A DNA stretch of 64,000 bases from Herbaspirillum hiltneri N3 (GCF_001267925.1 NZ_CP011409.1:496001-560000); one strand, 5' to 3'; shown: positions 1 to 9,706, counted from the stretch's first letter. The notes: generated from the letters alone by a model not told the origin. Program-made: numbers and translations.

Positions 1-1
1 C

Positions 2-3000
2 GCGACCGTCGATCAGGCGATGCAGCTGCTTGGCGACGGCAGCCCGCAGGCGGCGCAACAGGCTCACGTGCTGTTGCGCCAGGGGGCCGATACGCTGGCG
101 TTTATCGGCGCTACGTCGCTGGAGTCCGATGTGGCGGCGCTGCTCGGCTTGTTCGAGTCCACCGGCACGGAACCGGCCTTTGCCGGCGATACTACTGAAT
201 CCGTGCAGCACGCCTGCAGGGATTTGCGTGCCGGCCTGGTCGATATCGAGGCCGGCATGGCCTCGCAACAGGCAACGTTGCCGGATGAGGCGGTGCGTCG
301 ACGTCCGGCGCTGAAAACCGCCATCGCACAACTGACGACCGACCTCGGCCGCCTGGAGAATTTGCTGGACGCATATTTGCAAGGCCGTGCCGCGCCCGAT
401 TCCTTGCATGAGGCGAAGCTGCTCGCGCAGCAACTGGCGACGGTGGGGCAGGCGCTGGAATTGACGGCGGCTTGCGAAGTGCTACGATTGTGCGCCGTCG
501 ACATCGGCCGCCTGCCGCCGGCCGGCGTGGGGAACGCCACCGCTGCCGAGGCGGCAAGCCTGGCGCGTCTCGCCCACAATGTGGCGGCGTTGAGCCTGTC
601 GCTTCCTCTGATGCACAATGCACCGGCATCGATGACCTATCCCGGCAAGTTCGATGAAGAGAGCGTTATCGCTACGCCCGGGATTGCGCCGATGGGTGCA
701 TTGGACATTGCGCCGCCGCAGCCGGATGAAATTGACCCGGAACTGCGCGAAGTCTTCCTGCTCGAGGCCTACGAAGTGCTGGGCAGCATACGCGCTGCGC
801 TGGCGGCGTCTCGCGCGGCGCCGCAAGACATGGCGCAGGTGGTTGTATTGCGGCGGGGTTTCCATACGCTCAAGGGCAGCGGCCGGATGGTCGGGCTCAA
901 TGCGCTGGGTCGCGGCGCGATGGCGCTCGAGGAATTTGCCTCCGCCTGGGCCGCCGCAGGCCGGCCGGGCACGGCGACCGACTACGCCTTGCTGGAGTAC
1001 GCTGTGCTGGAGCTGAGCGTCTGGATAGACGAGATCAGCGCAAATGGAAATTCATCGCGCAGTCCGGAAGGCTTGCTGGCGGCGGTGGCGGGTCATGCCC
1101 ACGGCGAATCTCCATCGACGCAAAAGGACACCGCCGATCACACGGACACCTGCCAGGTCGGCGACCTCGTCTTGCCGGTCAGGCTGCACCAGATCTACAG
1201 CGAGGAATCAGCCAATCTGCTCGACATCCTCGCCAAACAAATTGCGCAGTGGCAGACCGCCACGCCCGAGGTGATCGCAGCGGAAGCGTTGCGCGCGACC
1301 CATTCGCTCAAGAGCAGCGCGGCGTCGGTCAGGTTCGCGCCGATGCTGGCGCTGGCGCAGCCGCTCGATGACTTCATGCAGTTCCTGGAAAACTACCCGG
1401 GTTTGCTGGATGCCGCCATCTGCAGCGAGCTGATGCAGGTGGTGCGCGACCTCCAGGCCATGCAGCATCAATTCGCCGCGCGCATCATGCCGTCGCCCCG
1501 CCCCGCCGTGCAATTGCAACTGCAGACTTTGCTGACGACGCTGGAAGCGCACCGGCGCCAGAGCCACGACGACGGCAAGACGGCGCCGGCGGAAAGCTCG
1601 CAAGCGGCAGTCGGAAAAACTCCCGAGCAGAGCGGTGACCTCATCGATCCGGAGTTGCTGGATATTTTTCTGGAAGAAGGCCGCGACCTGCTGCCGCAGA
1701 TAGGCGAGAGTTTGTACAAGTTGCAGAAAACACCCGGCGACACGGCGCTGATCCAGTATCTGCTGCGGCCGCTGCATACCATCAAGGGCAGTGCGCGCAT
1801 GGCCGGCGCCATGCACCTCGGCCAGCACATGCACGATCTGGAAAGCCGTATCGGAGAAATGATGCGCGACGGTGAGCCGTCGGCGGCGCTGATCGACGAC
1901 TTGCTGGCGCGCTATGATCAGGGTTTGCAATTGTTTGATGCGTTGCAGGCGCCGGTCGCCATTGCGGCCGCTGCTGCGGCGCCAGTTTCAGATGTGACTC
2001 CCGCAGCCTTACCGCAGGCTGAAGTAGCCAAGGCTCCGGCCGTACCGGCAGCGGCTCCGGCTCCGGCATCACCGGCGCAGCCCCCAGCCACCGCTCCTCT
2101 GGTGCGCATCCGTGCCGGCATCCTCGACAGTGTGCTTAATCAGGCCGGTGAAATTTCAATCTCGCGTTCCGGGCTGGAATCCGAAGTCAACGTCCTGCGC
2201 CAGCATCTGACGGACCTCGGCAGCAATGTGGCGCGACTGAGTACGCAACTGCGCGAGGTCGAGATCCAGGCTGAAATCCAGATCGCCGCGTCAAACCAGA
2301 AGCAGCCGCAGAATCAGCATTTCGATCCGCTTGAATTCGACCGCTTCACACACCTGCAGGAACTCACGCGCATGCTGGCCGAAAGCGTCAACGACGTCGC
2401 TTCGCTGCAGAAGAACCTGGTCGACGCGGTGGACCGCACGCAAAACGGTCTGGTCCAGCAGGCGCGCCTGACGCGCGACATGCAGCGCGAACTGATGCAC
2501 GCGCGCATGGTGCAGTTCAAGGGCGTCGAAGAACGTTTGCAGCGGCTGGTGCGGCAAATGGCGAAGGAAACCGGCAAGGAGCTCAAACTCGATATCGTCG
2601 GCGGCGCGGTCGAACTCGATCGCAGCATTCTGGAAAAGATGGTCGGGCCGTTCGAGCATTTACTGCGCAATGCCGCTGCGCACGGCATCGAAGGCGCAGA
2701 GCAACGGCTGGCCGCCGGCAAGGACGTGGTGGGCCGGCTGTTGCTGGAGGTCCGGCAGGAGGGCAACGAGGCGATGATCCGGCTGTCCGACGACGGTCAG
2801 GGGCTCGACCTCGCACGCATTCATGAAAAGGCGCTGCACCTGGGGCTGATCGTTCCTCACCAGCGCCTGTCGGACGCCGAACTGACCGGCATCATTTTTC
2901 ATCCGGGATTTTCGACCAGCAGCAATGTCACGGCGATTGCCGGACGCGGCGTCGGCATGGACGTGGTTCGCTCGGAGGTGGCCTCGCTGGGCGGGCGCAT

Positions 3001-4033
3001 CAGCATCGCCACGGTAGCCGGAAAAGGTGCGCAATTCATCATCCATCTGCCGCTGTCGCTGGCGATAGCCCAAGTGGTGCTGCTGGAGCTGGACCGGCAA
3101 AGCTATGCGATTCCCTCGCTGCTGGTTGAGCAAGTGCTGCAGATCAAGCGCGCCGATCAGGAGCGCATGTTCCGCGAAGGCTTGCTGGAATGGCAGGGGC
3201 GCAGCTTGCCATTGCATTATCTTTCTGCGCTGCTGGGCGACGAGCGCAACATTCCGCAGCAGCAAACCTTGCCGGTGCTGGTGGTCAAGAGCGGCCATGA
3301 TTTCCTGGCGATCCTGGTGGACCGCGTCGTCGGCAATCGTGAAGTCGTCACCAAGAGCATCGGCCCGCAACTGGCCGGCATGACCGGCGTGGTCGGCGCC
3401 ACCGTGCTGGGCAGTGGCAGCATCGTACTCATCCTCAATCCGATCCAACTGGTCCAGCGTCACGGTTACCAGCGCATTCTCCGGCGTGAGCAGCCGCAAG
3501 GCGTGGATGGCGGCGTCAGTCGCAAGATCGTGCTGGTAGTCGACGATTCGCTGACGGTGCGCCGCGTCATGCATCGCCTGCTCACGCGCGAAGGTTATCA
3601 GGTGGTGCTGGCCACTGACGGCGTCGACGGCCTGCATCAGATGCAAGCCGTGCGTCCCGACATCGTGCTGCTGGACATCGAAATGCCGCGCATGGATGGC
3701 TTCGATCTGACGCGCAACATCCGCGACATGGCCGCCACCGCGACCTTGCCGATCATCATGATCACCTCGCGCACCGCCGCCAAGCATCGCGAGCGCGCCA
3801 TGGAGCTGGGGGTCAACGCCTATCTCGGCAAGCCGTATCAGGACGACGTGCTGCTTGATCTGGTGCATGGCTTGATCGAAAACAACGGCGTGCGGCCCGA
3901 ATTTCGTGTCGATGACGTGCTGTTCTTTCATGAAACCGAGGACGAGAAGGGGGACGCCAAGGGGGGCGAGGAGGGAGATGAGCAGCAGGGCGAGGACCAC
4001 GCAGGCGACACCCGGGAAGGTCCGTCCACGTAG
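2..4033 (+). CDS. chpA: ChpA/PilL-type hybrid chemotaxis histidine kinase, 5' truncated
   Basis: The frame is open to the window edge, so the N-terminus is missing; the visible part is about 1343 residues. Counting from the Met at 20, three Hpt modules carry phosphoacceptor His at about 282 (FHTLKGSG), 428 (THSLKSSA) and 586 (LHTIKGSA). A Pro/Ala linker follows near 640-690, then CheA dimerisation and ATPase regions (HLLRNAAAHGIE, DDGQGLD, GRGVGMDVV), a CheW-like domain and a C-terminal receiver with Asp at about 1219 (LLDIEMPRMDG). In the Pil-Chp pathway this kinase phosphorylates PilG/PilH-type regulators to control type IV pilus twitching. The tail after the receiver (about 1305-1337) is strikingly acidic. 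The other chp/pil genes would lie upstream, outside the window. Confidence 0.9.
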   Translation, partial: ATVDQAMQLLGDGSPQAAQQAHVLLRQGADTLAFIGATSLESDVAALLGLFESTGTEPAFAGDTTESVQHACRDLRAGLVDIEAGMASQQATLPDEAVRRRPALKTAIAQLTTDLGRLENLLDAYLQGRAAPDSLHEAKLLAQQLATVGQALELTAACEVLRLCAVDIGRLPPAGVGNATAAEAASLARLAHNVAALSLSLPLMHNAPASMTYPGKFDEESVIATPGIAPMGALDIAPPQPDEIDPELREVFLLEAYEVLGSIRAALAASRAAPQDMAQVVVLRRGFHTLKGSGRMVGLNALGRGAMALEEFASAWAAAGRPGTATDYALLEYAVLELSVWIDEISANGNSSRSPEGLLAAVAGHAHGESPSTQKDTADHTDTCQVGDLVLPVRLHQIYSEESANLLDILAKQIAQWQTATPEVIAAEALRATHSLKSSAASVRFAPMLALAQPLDDFMQFLENYPGLLDAAICSELMQVVRDLQAMQHQFAARIMPSPRPAVQLQLQTLLTTLEAHRRQSHDDGKTAPAESSQAAVGKTPEQSGDLIDPELLDIFLEEGRDLLPQIGESLYKLQKTPGDTALIQYLLRPLHTIKGSARMAGAMHLGQHMHDLESRIGEMMRDGEPSAALIDDLLARYDQGLQLFDALQAPVAIAAAAAAPVSDVTPAALPQAEVAKAPAVPAAAPAPASPAQPPATAPLVRIRAGILDSVLNQAGEISISRSGLESEVNVLRQHLTDLGSNVARLSTQLREVEIQAEIQIAASNQKQPQNQHFDPLEFDRFTHLQELTRMLAESVNDVASLQKNLVDAVDRTQNGLVQQARLTRDMQRELMHARMVQFKGVEERLQRLVRQMAKETGKELKLDIVGGAVELDRSILEKMVGPFEHLLRNAAAHGIEGAEQRLAAGKDVVGRLLLEVRQEGNEAMIRLSDDGQGLDLARIHEKALHLGLIVPHQRLSDAELTGIIFHPGFSTSSNVTAIAGRGVGMDVVRSEVASLGGRISIATVAGKGAQFIIHLPLSLAIAQVVLLELDRQSYAIPSLLVEQVLQIKRADQERMFREGLLEWQGRSLPLHYLSALLGDERNIPQQQTLPVLVVKSGHDFLAILVDRVVGNREVVTKSIGPQLAGMTGVVGATVLGSGSIVLILNPIQLVQRHGYQRILRREQPQGVDGGVSRKIVLVVDDSLTVRRVMHRLLTREGYQVVLATDGVDGLHQMQAVRPDIVLLDIEMPRMDGFDLTRNIRDMAATATLPIIMITSRTAAKHRERAMELGVNAYLGKPYQDDVLLDLVHGLIENNGVRPEFRVDDVLFFHETEDEKGDAKGGEEGDEQQGEDHAGDTREGPST

Positions 4034-4098
4034 CCCTCATTTGCCGAAAAAAACCAGCTATGGTCTAATCTGCCACTTCCTGAGGCTGTTCCTGACGA

Positions 4099-4893
4099 TT
4101 GGGGCTCGAAATTAATTCCACTTTGCTTTCCATCCTGCTGGCCACGACGATTGCCGGCGTGTTCAGCATTACTGCTGCCGCGATCTTCTCGTTCGCGCTG
4201 CTGTCGAAGATGGTTGAGCGCCTGGTCAGCCTGTCGGTCGGCATCATGCTGTCGACCTCGCTGCTGCACGCCTTGCCGGAAGCCTTCGAATCCTCTGCCG
4301 AGCCGCACAAGCTGTTCGCCGTGTTGCTGGGCGGTTTGCTGGCATTCTTCCTGCTGGAGAAGTTGTCCATCCTGCGCCACTCCCATCATCATGAAGAAGA
4401 CGGCCACGGCCATCACCATGGACACGACAAGCACGAGGCGGGCAAGGCCGGCTGGATGATCCTGGTCGGCGACGGCATGCACAATTTCACCGACGGCATC
4501 CTGATTGCCGCCGCTTTCCTAGCCGACCCGCACCTGGGGCTGGTGACCGGCCTGGCCATCATCGCGCACGAAATCCCGCAGGAGATCGGCGACTTTATCG
4601 TCCTGCTCAACGCCGGCTTTTCGCGCACGCGCGCCTACGTCTACAACCTGATCTGCAGCCTGATGGCGGTATTGGGCGGCGTGCTCGGCTACTTCATGCT
4701 GGAGCGCGGCATGGAATGGATTCCCTACGTGCTGGTGTTCGCCTCGTCAGGTTTCATCTATATCGCCGTCAGCGACCTGATGCCGCAAATGCAGCGCCGC
4801 GCCACGCTGCGCGAGACGATTCCGCAAGTGATCCTGATCGGCCTGGGCGTGGTGATCGTGCTGGTGCTGACCAGCCACGCGCACGCGCATTGA
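4099..4893 (+). CDS. ZIP family divalent metal transporter
   Basis: 264 residues with about eight hydrophobic segments. A His-rich cytoplasmic loop (residues 94-112) precedes the two signature helices: HNFTD (His128, Asn129, Asp132) and HEIPQE (His157, Glu158, Glu162). These are the binuclear metal site of ZIP transporters, which import Zn2+ or related ions across the inner membrane. The C-terminus ends in another His-rich string (HAHAH). The proposed start is a TTG directly after the chpA gene; another TTG eight codons later is possible, so the exact N-terminus is uncertain. There is no clear operon link to its neighbours. The substrate ion cannot be told from sequence. Confidence 0.88.
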   Translation: MGLEINSTLLSILLATTIAGVFSITAAAIFSFALLSKMVERLVSLSVGIMLSTSLLHALPEAFESSAEPHKLFAVLLGGLLAFFLLEKLSILRHSHHHEEDGHGHHHGHDKHEAGKAGWMILVGDGMHNFTDGILIAAAFLADPHLGLVTGLAIIAHEIPQEIGDFIVLLNAGFSRTRAYVYNLICSLMAVLGGVLGYFMLERGMEWIPYVLVFASSGFIYIAVSDLMPQMQRRATLRETIPQVILIGLGVVIVLVLTSHAHAH

Positions 4894-4896
4894 GAT

Positions 4897-5010
4897 TCAC
4901 TCGCCGTGGCTGCGGCCACGTGTGGATTTGACCGGCAGGCACATTAGCTTGATCACGACGCTGAGCAGCAGCCCGGCGAAGCCGAGCAGGACAAGGAATA
5001 TTTCCGACAC
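4897..5010 (-). CDS. Small single-TM protein candidate (37 aa)
   Basis: A GTG-initiated frame of 37 codons, convergent with the ZIP gene, with an AAGGG stretch about six bases upstream of the GTG. It encodes a Glu, then some 20 hydrophobic residues (Leu/Val/Phe/Ile-rich) and a basic tail (KSTRGRSHGE), the layout of a small inner-membrane protein. I do not recognise a family. It lies in the otherwise empty space before the LysR gene. It could be a chance frame; ribosome profiling or conservation in relatives would decide. Confidence 0.35.
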   Translation of the reverse strand: MSEIFLVLLGFAGLLLSVVIKLMCLPVKSTRGRSHGE

Positions 5011-5146
5011 GATAAGCCCTTTCGCATTGCCAACGATGCATGGACTGTAGCGCCATAGCCGGTGCAGCCGCCAATATCAAATGCGCTGTCCGATTATCGC
5101 AAAACGGCATGGCGGCGGCTTCGCGATGACGGCAAAATAGGCGCTC

Positions 5147-6049
5147 ATGATTTCCATCAAACAGCTCAAGTACTTTGTCGAGATCGTCGCTGCGGGCAGT
5201 TATACGCGCGCGTCCGAGCGCCTCTACATCGCCCAGTCGGCGCTGAGCCGCCAGATCAAGGAGCTGGAAAACGATATTGATGTCGTTTTGCTAAGACGCG
5301 ACGCCAAGCAGGTCGAGCTGACGCTGGCGGGCCGGGATTTCTACGACCGCGCACGCAAGATCCTCGACGACATGGACCAGGCCATCGTGCAGGCGCGCCA
5401 CATCGACAAGGGCGAGCGCGGCGCCATCCGCCTGCTGCATTCGAGCTCGGTGCCGCTGTCGCCGCCGCTGGGGCCTTGCCTGAATGCGGTGCTTCAGGCT
5501 TTCCCCGGCGTCACGCTGGAAATTTCCCAGGCCTCCTCCGAGCACCAGGCGCTCGACGTCGAAGAAGGCCGCGCCGATCTCGGGCTCGCGCGCACTCCCA
5601 TCCTGCGCAAGCATCCGCATCTGGAAACCATCACGCTGTATCAGGAGAAGCTGGTGGTCGCGGTATCGCTGCAGCACCCGCTGGCGCAACGCGAGGTGAT
5701 TGATATCGCCGAGCTGCGCGACGAGCTGTTCGTATCCATGCCGCATCGCGAGCGCGGCGGCCTCAGTTACCTGGTGGCCGAGCGTTGCATCGCACACGGC
5801 TTCTTCCCCCGGCCGGCGCGCGCGACTTCGCGCAAGGCCTCGCTGCTGAGCCTGGTCAACGCCAATTTCGGGATTGCCGTCGTGCCCGACAGCATGCGGG
5901 CGATTGCCGTTGCGGGCGTGCATTTCATCGACATACGGGAGCCCGACTTCCAGTCGGCGGTGGTGCTGATGATGAGGCGCGATGCGCCGGTGATGGTGGG
6001 ACAGTTCGTGCAGGCCTTCGTGCAAGGCTTGCAGATGCCGGCAGCCTGA
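5147..6049 (+). CDS. LysR-family transcriptional regulator
   Basis: 300 residues. The N-terminal winged helix-turn-helix spans about residues 3-62 (KQLKYFVEIVAAGSYTRASE, then QSALSRQIKELE), and the rest is a periplasmic-binding-protein-like effector domain, the usual LysR length and layout. It probably binds DNA as a tetramer and responds to a small-molecule co-inducer. The gene stands alone between the ZIP gene and the convergent sulfurtransferase gene, so no target is suggested by a divergent partner. Confidence 0.9.
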   Translation: MISIKQLKYFVEIVAAGSYTRASERLYIAQSALSRQIKELENDIDVVLLRRDAKQVELTLAGRDFYDRARKILDDMDQAIVQARHIDKGERGAIRLLHSSSVPLSPPLGPCLNAVLQAFPGVTLEISQASSEHQALDVEEGRADLGLARTPILRKHPHLETITLYQEKLVVAVSLQHPLAQREVIDIAELRDELFVSMPHRERGGLSYLVAERCIAHGFFPRPARATSRKASLLSLVNANFGIAVVPDSMRAIAVAGVHFIDIREPDFQSAVVLMMRRDAPVMVGQFVQAFVQGLQMPAA

Positions 6050-6102
6050 GCACCTGTTTCAGATCGTGAACAGGTTCCGGGAGCCGCCGGACTTGTGTTC
6101 GC

Positions 6103-6963
6103 TTACGGCTGTGCGCCGGTCGCCACCGGACGCGACGAATCCGAACTCCACTCGCTCCACGAACCCGGATACAGGCGTGCGCCCGGCAAGCCGGCCACTT
6201 CCAGCGCGAGCAGGTTGTGGCAAGCGGTCACACCGGAGCCGCACTGCATGACGGCTGTCTGCGGGCTGTCGATCAGGGCATTCCATTCGGCGCGCAGCGC
6301 ATCGGCCGATTTGAAGCGGCCGTCGGCGCCGAGATTGTCCTTGAAGAAGCGATTCTTCGCGCCGGGAATATGGCCTCCGACGGCGTCCAGCGTTTCGTTC
6401 TCGCCGCGATAGCGATCTGCCGCGCGCGCATCGATGACGGTCAGCGCCTTGCTGTCGAGATTGGCAACGACATTGCCGACATCGACGGTGCTCACCAGGG
6501 GCGCCTGCTCCTGCAAGTCGCCGCGCACCGGTGCCGGCGTCGCCGTCGACAACTCGCCGCCCTGCGCCTGCCATGCCGGCAAGCCGCCGTCGAGCACCGC
6601 CACCTGTACATGGCCGACCCAGCGCAACAGCCACCAGAGGCGCGCGGCGAACATGCCGCCGTGGGCGTCGTAGGCGACGACTTGCGTGCCCTTGCCAACG
6701 CCCAGTTCCTGCATGGCGTCGATGAAGGCCTGGCGTTCAGGCAGCGGATGGCGGCCCTTGAACTTGCCGTCGGCGCCGTTTTTGGCGCCGGACAGGATCT
6801 TGTCGAGATGGGCAAAGCGTGCCCGCGGAATATGGCCGGCGGCGTACGCCTGTGCGCCGGCATCGGGATTGGCGAGGTCGTGACGGCAGTCGATCACCAG
6901 CCAGTTGGCGTCGTCGAGATGGCCGGCCAGGTCGGCTGCGGAAATCAGGGTGGCGTAGGTCAT
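6103..6963 (-). CDS. sseA: 3-mercaptopyruvate sulfurtransferase (tandem rhodanese)
   Basis: 286 residues with two rhodanese domains. The C-terminal active loop is CGSGVTA with the catalytic Cys at residue 241; this loop type favours mercaptopyruvate over thiosulfate as sulfur donor (true thiosulfate rhodaneses have CRxG-type loops). N-terminal landmarks are LVIDCRHDL and AGHIPRARF. The ATG at 6963 is chosen because it starts the rhodanese fold and lies just 14 bases after the upstream DMT gene, although the frame is open further upstream. The two genes probably share a transcript. Confidence 0.9.
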   Translation of the reverse strand: MTYATLISAADLAGHLDDANWLVIDCRHDLANPDAGAQAYAAGHIPRARFAHLDKILSGAKNGADGKFKGRHPLPERQAFIDAMQELGVGKGTQVVAYDAHGGMFAARLWWLLRWVGHVQVAVLDGGLPAWQAQGGELSTATPAPVRGDLQEQAPLVSTVDVGNVVANLDSKALTVIDARAADRYRGENETLDAVGGHIPGAKNRFFKDNLGADGRFKSADALRAEWNALIDSPQTAVMQCGSGVTACHNLLALEVAGLPGARLYPGSWSEWSSDSSRPVATGAQP

Positions 6964-6977
6964 GGTTATTCCTCTTC

Positions 6978-7901
6978 CTAAACTTCGGTGGCGATCGGGT
7001 CGATCGCGGGCAGATTGCTCGATTGTCGGGATTGTTGCTGGGAACGCTGATTGTAGAACGTCGAGACTACACCGCTCATCAGAATGATGCCGATGCCGGC
7101 CCAGCCCATCCAGCCCGGCGCATCGTTCCAGATGAACAGGCCCCACAGGCTGGCGAACACGATGCCGGTGTATTGCAGGTTGGCGGTGACCAGCGTATTG
7201 CCGAGCCGGTAGGCGCGCGTCATGGCGATCTGTGCCAGCGTAGCGGTGAGGCCGATGGTGACGAGCAGCGCCAGGCCCTTGCCGGTGTGCGCATGCCAGA
7301 ACGGGATGCGGCCGATCGCCACGCAGCCGGCCAGGCCGGCCAGCAAGCCGGTGAAGGAAAAATAGAACACCACGCGATATTCCGGTTCGCCGAGCAGGCC
7401 GAGCTTGCGCACCTGCAGGTAGACCAGCGCCGACAGCACGCCGGAAAACAGCGCGATCATTCCTCCCGCCAGCTGGTCGGAATCGATCGACGGCCGCAGC
7501 AGCATCGCCACGCCGATAAAACTCAGCAGCACGGTGCCGGCCAGACCCCATTCAAAACGCTTCTTGCCCTGCCACCAGGCGATGCCGAACAGCATGGCGG
7601 CGATCCAGATTGACGACATGTAATTGAGCGTGGTGGCGGTCGCCACCGGCAGCAGGCCGAACGAGTAGAACCACAGCCACAGCGAAATCACACCGACGCC
7701 GCCGCGGATGATGTGGTCACGCGGGTAGGGCGTCCTGAGCGTGCCGCCGCGGATCATGACGAGGCCGTAGATGAAGATGACGCCAACTATCCCGCGGCAC
7801 AGCACCACTTCGGCGGTGGAGTAGTAGTCGGACGACAGCTTGACGCATACGCCCATGATGGAAAACAGGAAGGAGGCAACAAGCATCCAGAGGGATTGCA
7901 T
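6978..7901 (-). CDS. EamA/DMT-family transporter
   Basis: 307 residues with about ten hydrophobic helices arranged as two EamA repeats, the normal size for drug/metabolite transporters of the inner membrane. The N-terminus (SFLFSIMGVCVKLSS) and the first repeat (VVLCRGIVGVIFIYGL) are typical. It lies immediately upstream of the sulfurtransferase gene on the same strand with a 14-base gap. The substrate is unknown; a link to sulfur compounds would be inference from the neighbour only. Confidence 0.85.
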   Translation of the reverse strand: MQSLWMLVASFLFSIMGVCVKLSSDYYSTAEVVLCRGIVGVIFIYGLVMIRGGTLRTPYPRDHIIRGGVGVISLWLWFYSFGLLPVATATTLNYMSSIWIAAMLFGIAWWQGKKRFEWGLAGTVLLSFIGVAMLLRPSIDSDQLAGGMIALFSGVLSALVYLQVRKLGLLGEPEYRVVFYFSFTGLLAGLAGCVAIGRIPFWHAHTGKGLALLVTIGLTATLAQIAMTRAYRLGNTLVTANLQYTGIVFASLWGLFIWNDAPGWMGWAGIGIILMSGVVSTFYNQRSQQQSRQSSNLPAIDPIATEV

Positions 7902-7928
7902 GGCGATACTCTATTCGAAAGCGAGGAC

Positions 7929-7966
7929 AAAAAAACAGGCAGCGCGAGCTTGAGCCGGCGCTGCCT
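7929..7966 (-). terminator. Rho-independent terminator of the Rieske gene
   Basis: GGCAGCGC (7938-7945) pairs with GCGCTGCC (7958-7965) around a 12-base loop. Read on the minus strand the stem is followed by a run of seven T (7929-7935). It lies downstream of the Rieske oxygenase gene and just before the DMT gene, so it separates the two minus-strand units. Confidence 0.8.
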
Positions 7967-8113
7967 TCGGATCGTACGTTAATCGGAGGTACTGCAGAAT
8001 TGGTCTGGCGCTGCGGATGCTGATGTCGGCGCCGATATGGCCAGGGTACATCGTGGACATCGCATCATCGGCGTTTTCTGCATGCTTTCCTCAAAAAGGA
8101 GTCAGAGTGAAAT

Positions 8114-9232
8114 TCAGTTTTCCTGCACTGCAATCTGCGACCGGTACCATTCATGGAAGTGTTGCATGCCGTCTTCCATCGGCGACTGGTATGGACCGAC
8201 TTCGCTGGTGCCGCGATCCATGAGTATACGCCGCCCGGCATCCATGCGCAGGGCGATCTCGTCGTCTTCGACGCAGGTCTCCATGTAGGCGGCGCGTTCG
8301 GCCTCGACCATCTCGCGTTCGAACAGGGCGATTTCTTCGGGATAGTAGAACTCGACCACGTTGGTGGTTTTTTGCGGACCGTTGGGCCACAGCGTCGACA
8401 CCACCAGCACGTGCGGATACCACTCGACCATGATGTTGGGATACAGCGTCAGCCAGATCGCGCCGTACTTCGGCGGTTGGCCGTTGCCGAAGCGCAGCAC
8501 CTGTTCCTGCCACTTCTTGTAAGTCGGCGAACCCGACTTGGCCAGTCCGTGGTTGACGCCCACGGTCTGCACGCTGTAATTCTTGCCGAATTCCCATTTC
8601 AGATCGTCGCAGCTGACGAAGCTGCCCAGGCCCGGATGGAAAGGCTCGACGTGGTAGTCCTCCAGGTAGACTTCGATGAACGTCTTCCAGTTGTAGTCGC
8701 ACTCGTGCACTTCGACGTGATCGAACAGGTAGCCGGAAAAATCCAGGTCGCGCGTGACGCCGAGCTGCTTCAGTTGCGCAGCGACGTCGCGGCCGTCCTT
8801 GCCGTTGTTCTCGAACAGCAGGCCGTTCCAGTTTTGCAAAGGCGTCTTGGACAGGTTCAGGCACGGCGTTTCGCCGAAATGCGGCGCGCCGATCAGGTCG
8901 CCCTTGAGATCGTAGGTCCAGCGATGCAAGGGGCAGACGATATTGCGCGCGTTGCCGCGGCCATCAAGCATCTTGGCCTGGCGATGACGGCAGACGTTGG
9001 ACATCAGTTCGATGCCGTGCGCGTTGCGCACCAGCATGCGGCCCTCGTTTTCCCATGGCAGCGTCGCGTAGTCGCCGACATTGGGCACCATCAGTTCATG
9101 GCCGGCGTAACGAGGCCCCTGTTGAAATAACTGGTGAATTTCGCGCTTGAAAAGCGCCTCGTCAAAATAGACGTCAACTGGTAGCTGCGCGTTTGAGCGC
9201 GCCAGTTTGGCAAAAGTAGCAAGATCGGACAT
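8114..9232 (-). CDS. Rieske non-heme iron oxygenase, alpha subunit
   Basis: 372 residues from the ATG at 9232, which is directly preceded by a G-rich ribosome site (GGGGGCGGAG); a TTG nine codons upstream is a weaker choice. The Rieske [2Fe-2S] ligands are Cys81/His83 (CRHR) and Cys100/His103 (CPLHRW). The catalytic domain has NWKTFIEVYLEDYH with iron ligands His194 and His199. Such oxygenases hydroxylate or demethylate aromatic or quaternary-ammonium substrates using electrons from a reductase. No reductase or ferredoxin gene is nearby, so it must borrow one. The substrate cannot be assigned. Confidence 0.88.
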   Translation of the reverse strand: MSDLATFAKLARSNAQLPVDVYFDEALFKREIHQLFQQGPRYAGHELMVPNVGDYATLPWENEGRMLVRNAHGIELMSNVCRHRQAKMLDGRGNARNIVCPLHRWTYDLKGDLIGAPHFGETPCLNLSKTPLQNWNGLLFENNGKDGRDVAAQLKQLGVTRDLDFSGYLFDHVEVHECDYNWKTFIEVYLEDYHVEPFHPGLGSFVSCDDLKWEFGKNYSVQTVGVNHGLAKSGSPTYKKWQEQVLRFGNGQPPKYGAIWLTLYPNIMVEWYPHVLVVSTLWPNGPQKTTNVVEFYYPEEIALFEREMVEAERAAYMETCVEDDEIALRMDAGRRILMDRGTSEVGPYQSPMEDGMQHFHEWYRSQIAVQEN

Positions 9233-9454
9233 CTCCGCCCCCAAATTAATTTGCACCAACCTAAGAGAGAAAGAATCCGCAAAAACCTGGGTTCAATGAA
9301 TTGAAGAGGAAATTTTGGACAGAACTGCGGATTATGCCATAAATCCCTCTATTCAGGGCGCTTTGCGCGGTTGAATCGCCTGAAAATACGCCCTCGGCCG
9401 CCTATCTGTGGCGGATTGCACTAAAATGACGGGCTATATCTGAAATCAGCCACT

Positions 9455-9706
9455 ATGCCAAAGAATCCCGTCAAAGCCAGCCAGCCCGCCTCTTTCGAAG
9501 AGGCCATGGAAGAGCTCGAACAACTGGTCATCCAGATGGAAGCCGGAGAACTGCCGCTGGAAGCCTCCGTCGCCGCCTACAAGCGCGGCGCCGAACTGGT
9601 GAAGTTCTGTTCCGTACAACTCGACAAGGTCGACAGCCAGGTCAAGGTGCTCGAAGGCGACATGCTCAAGCCGTTGGCGGGCGAACTTGCGGAGGACGAA
9701 GAATGA
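9455..9706 (+). CDS. xseB: Exodeoxyribonuclease VII small subunit
   Basis: 83 residues with the typical XseB core (SFEEAMEELEQLVIQMEAGELPLEASV, seen in shorter pieces: FEEAMEELE, GELPLE, YKRGAELVKFC). It pairs with XseA (encoded elsewhere) to degrade single-stranded DNA. The stop overlaps the start of ispA (ATGA at 9703-9706), implying translational coupling; xseB-ispA-dxs is a common proteobacterial order. Confidence 0.95.
   Translation: MPKNPVKASQPASFEEAMEELEQLVIQMEAGELPLEASVAAYKRGAELVKFCSVQLDKVDSQVKVLEGDMLKPLAGELAEDEE

Noticed and set aside
6103..7551. A longer fused frame joining upstream sequence to the sulfurtransferase
   Set aside because: The extra N-terminal 196 codons overlap the DMT transporter gene in another frame and have no family similarity.
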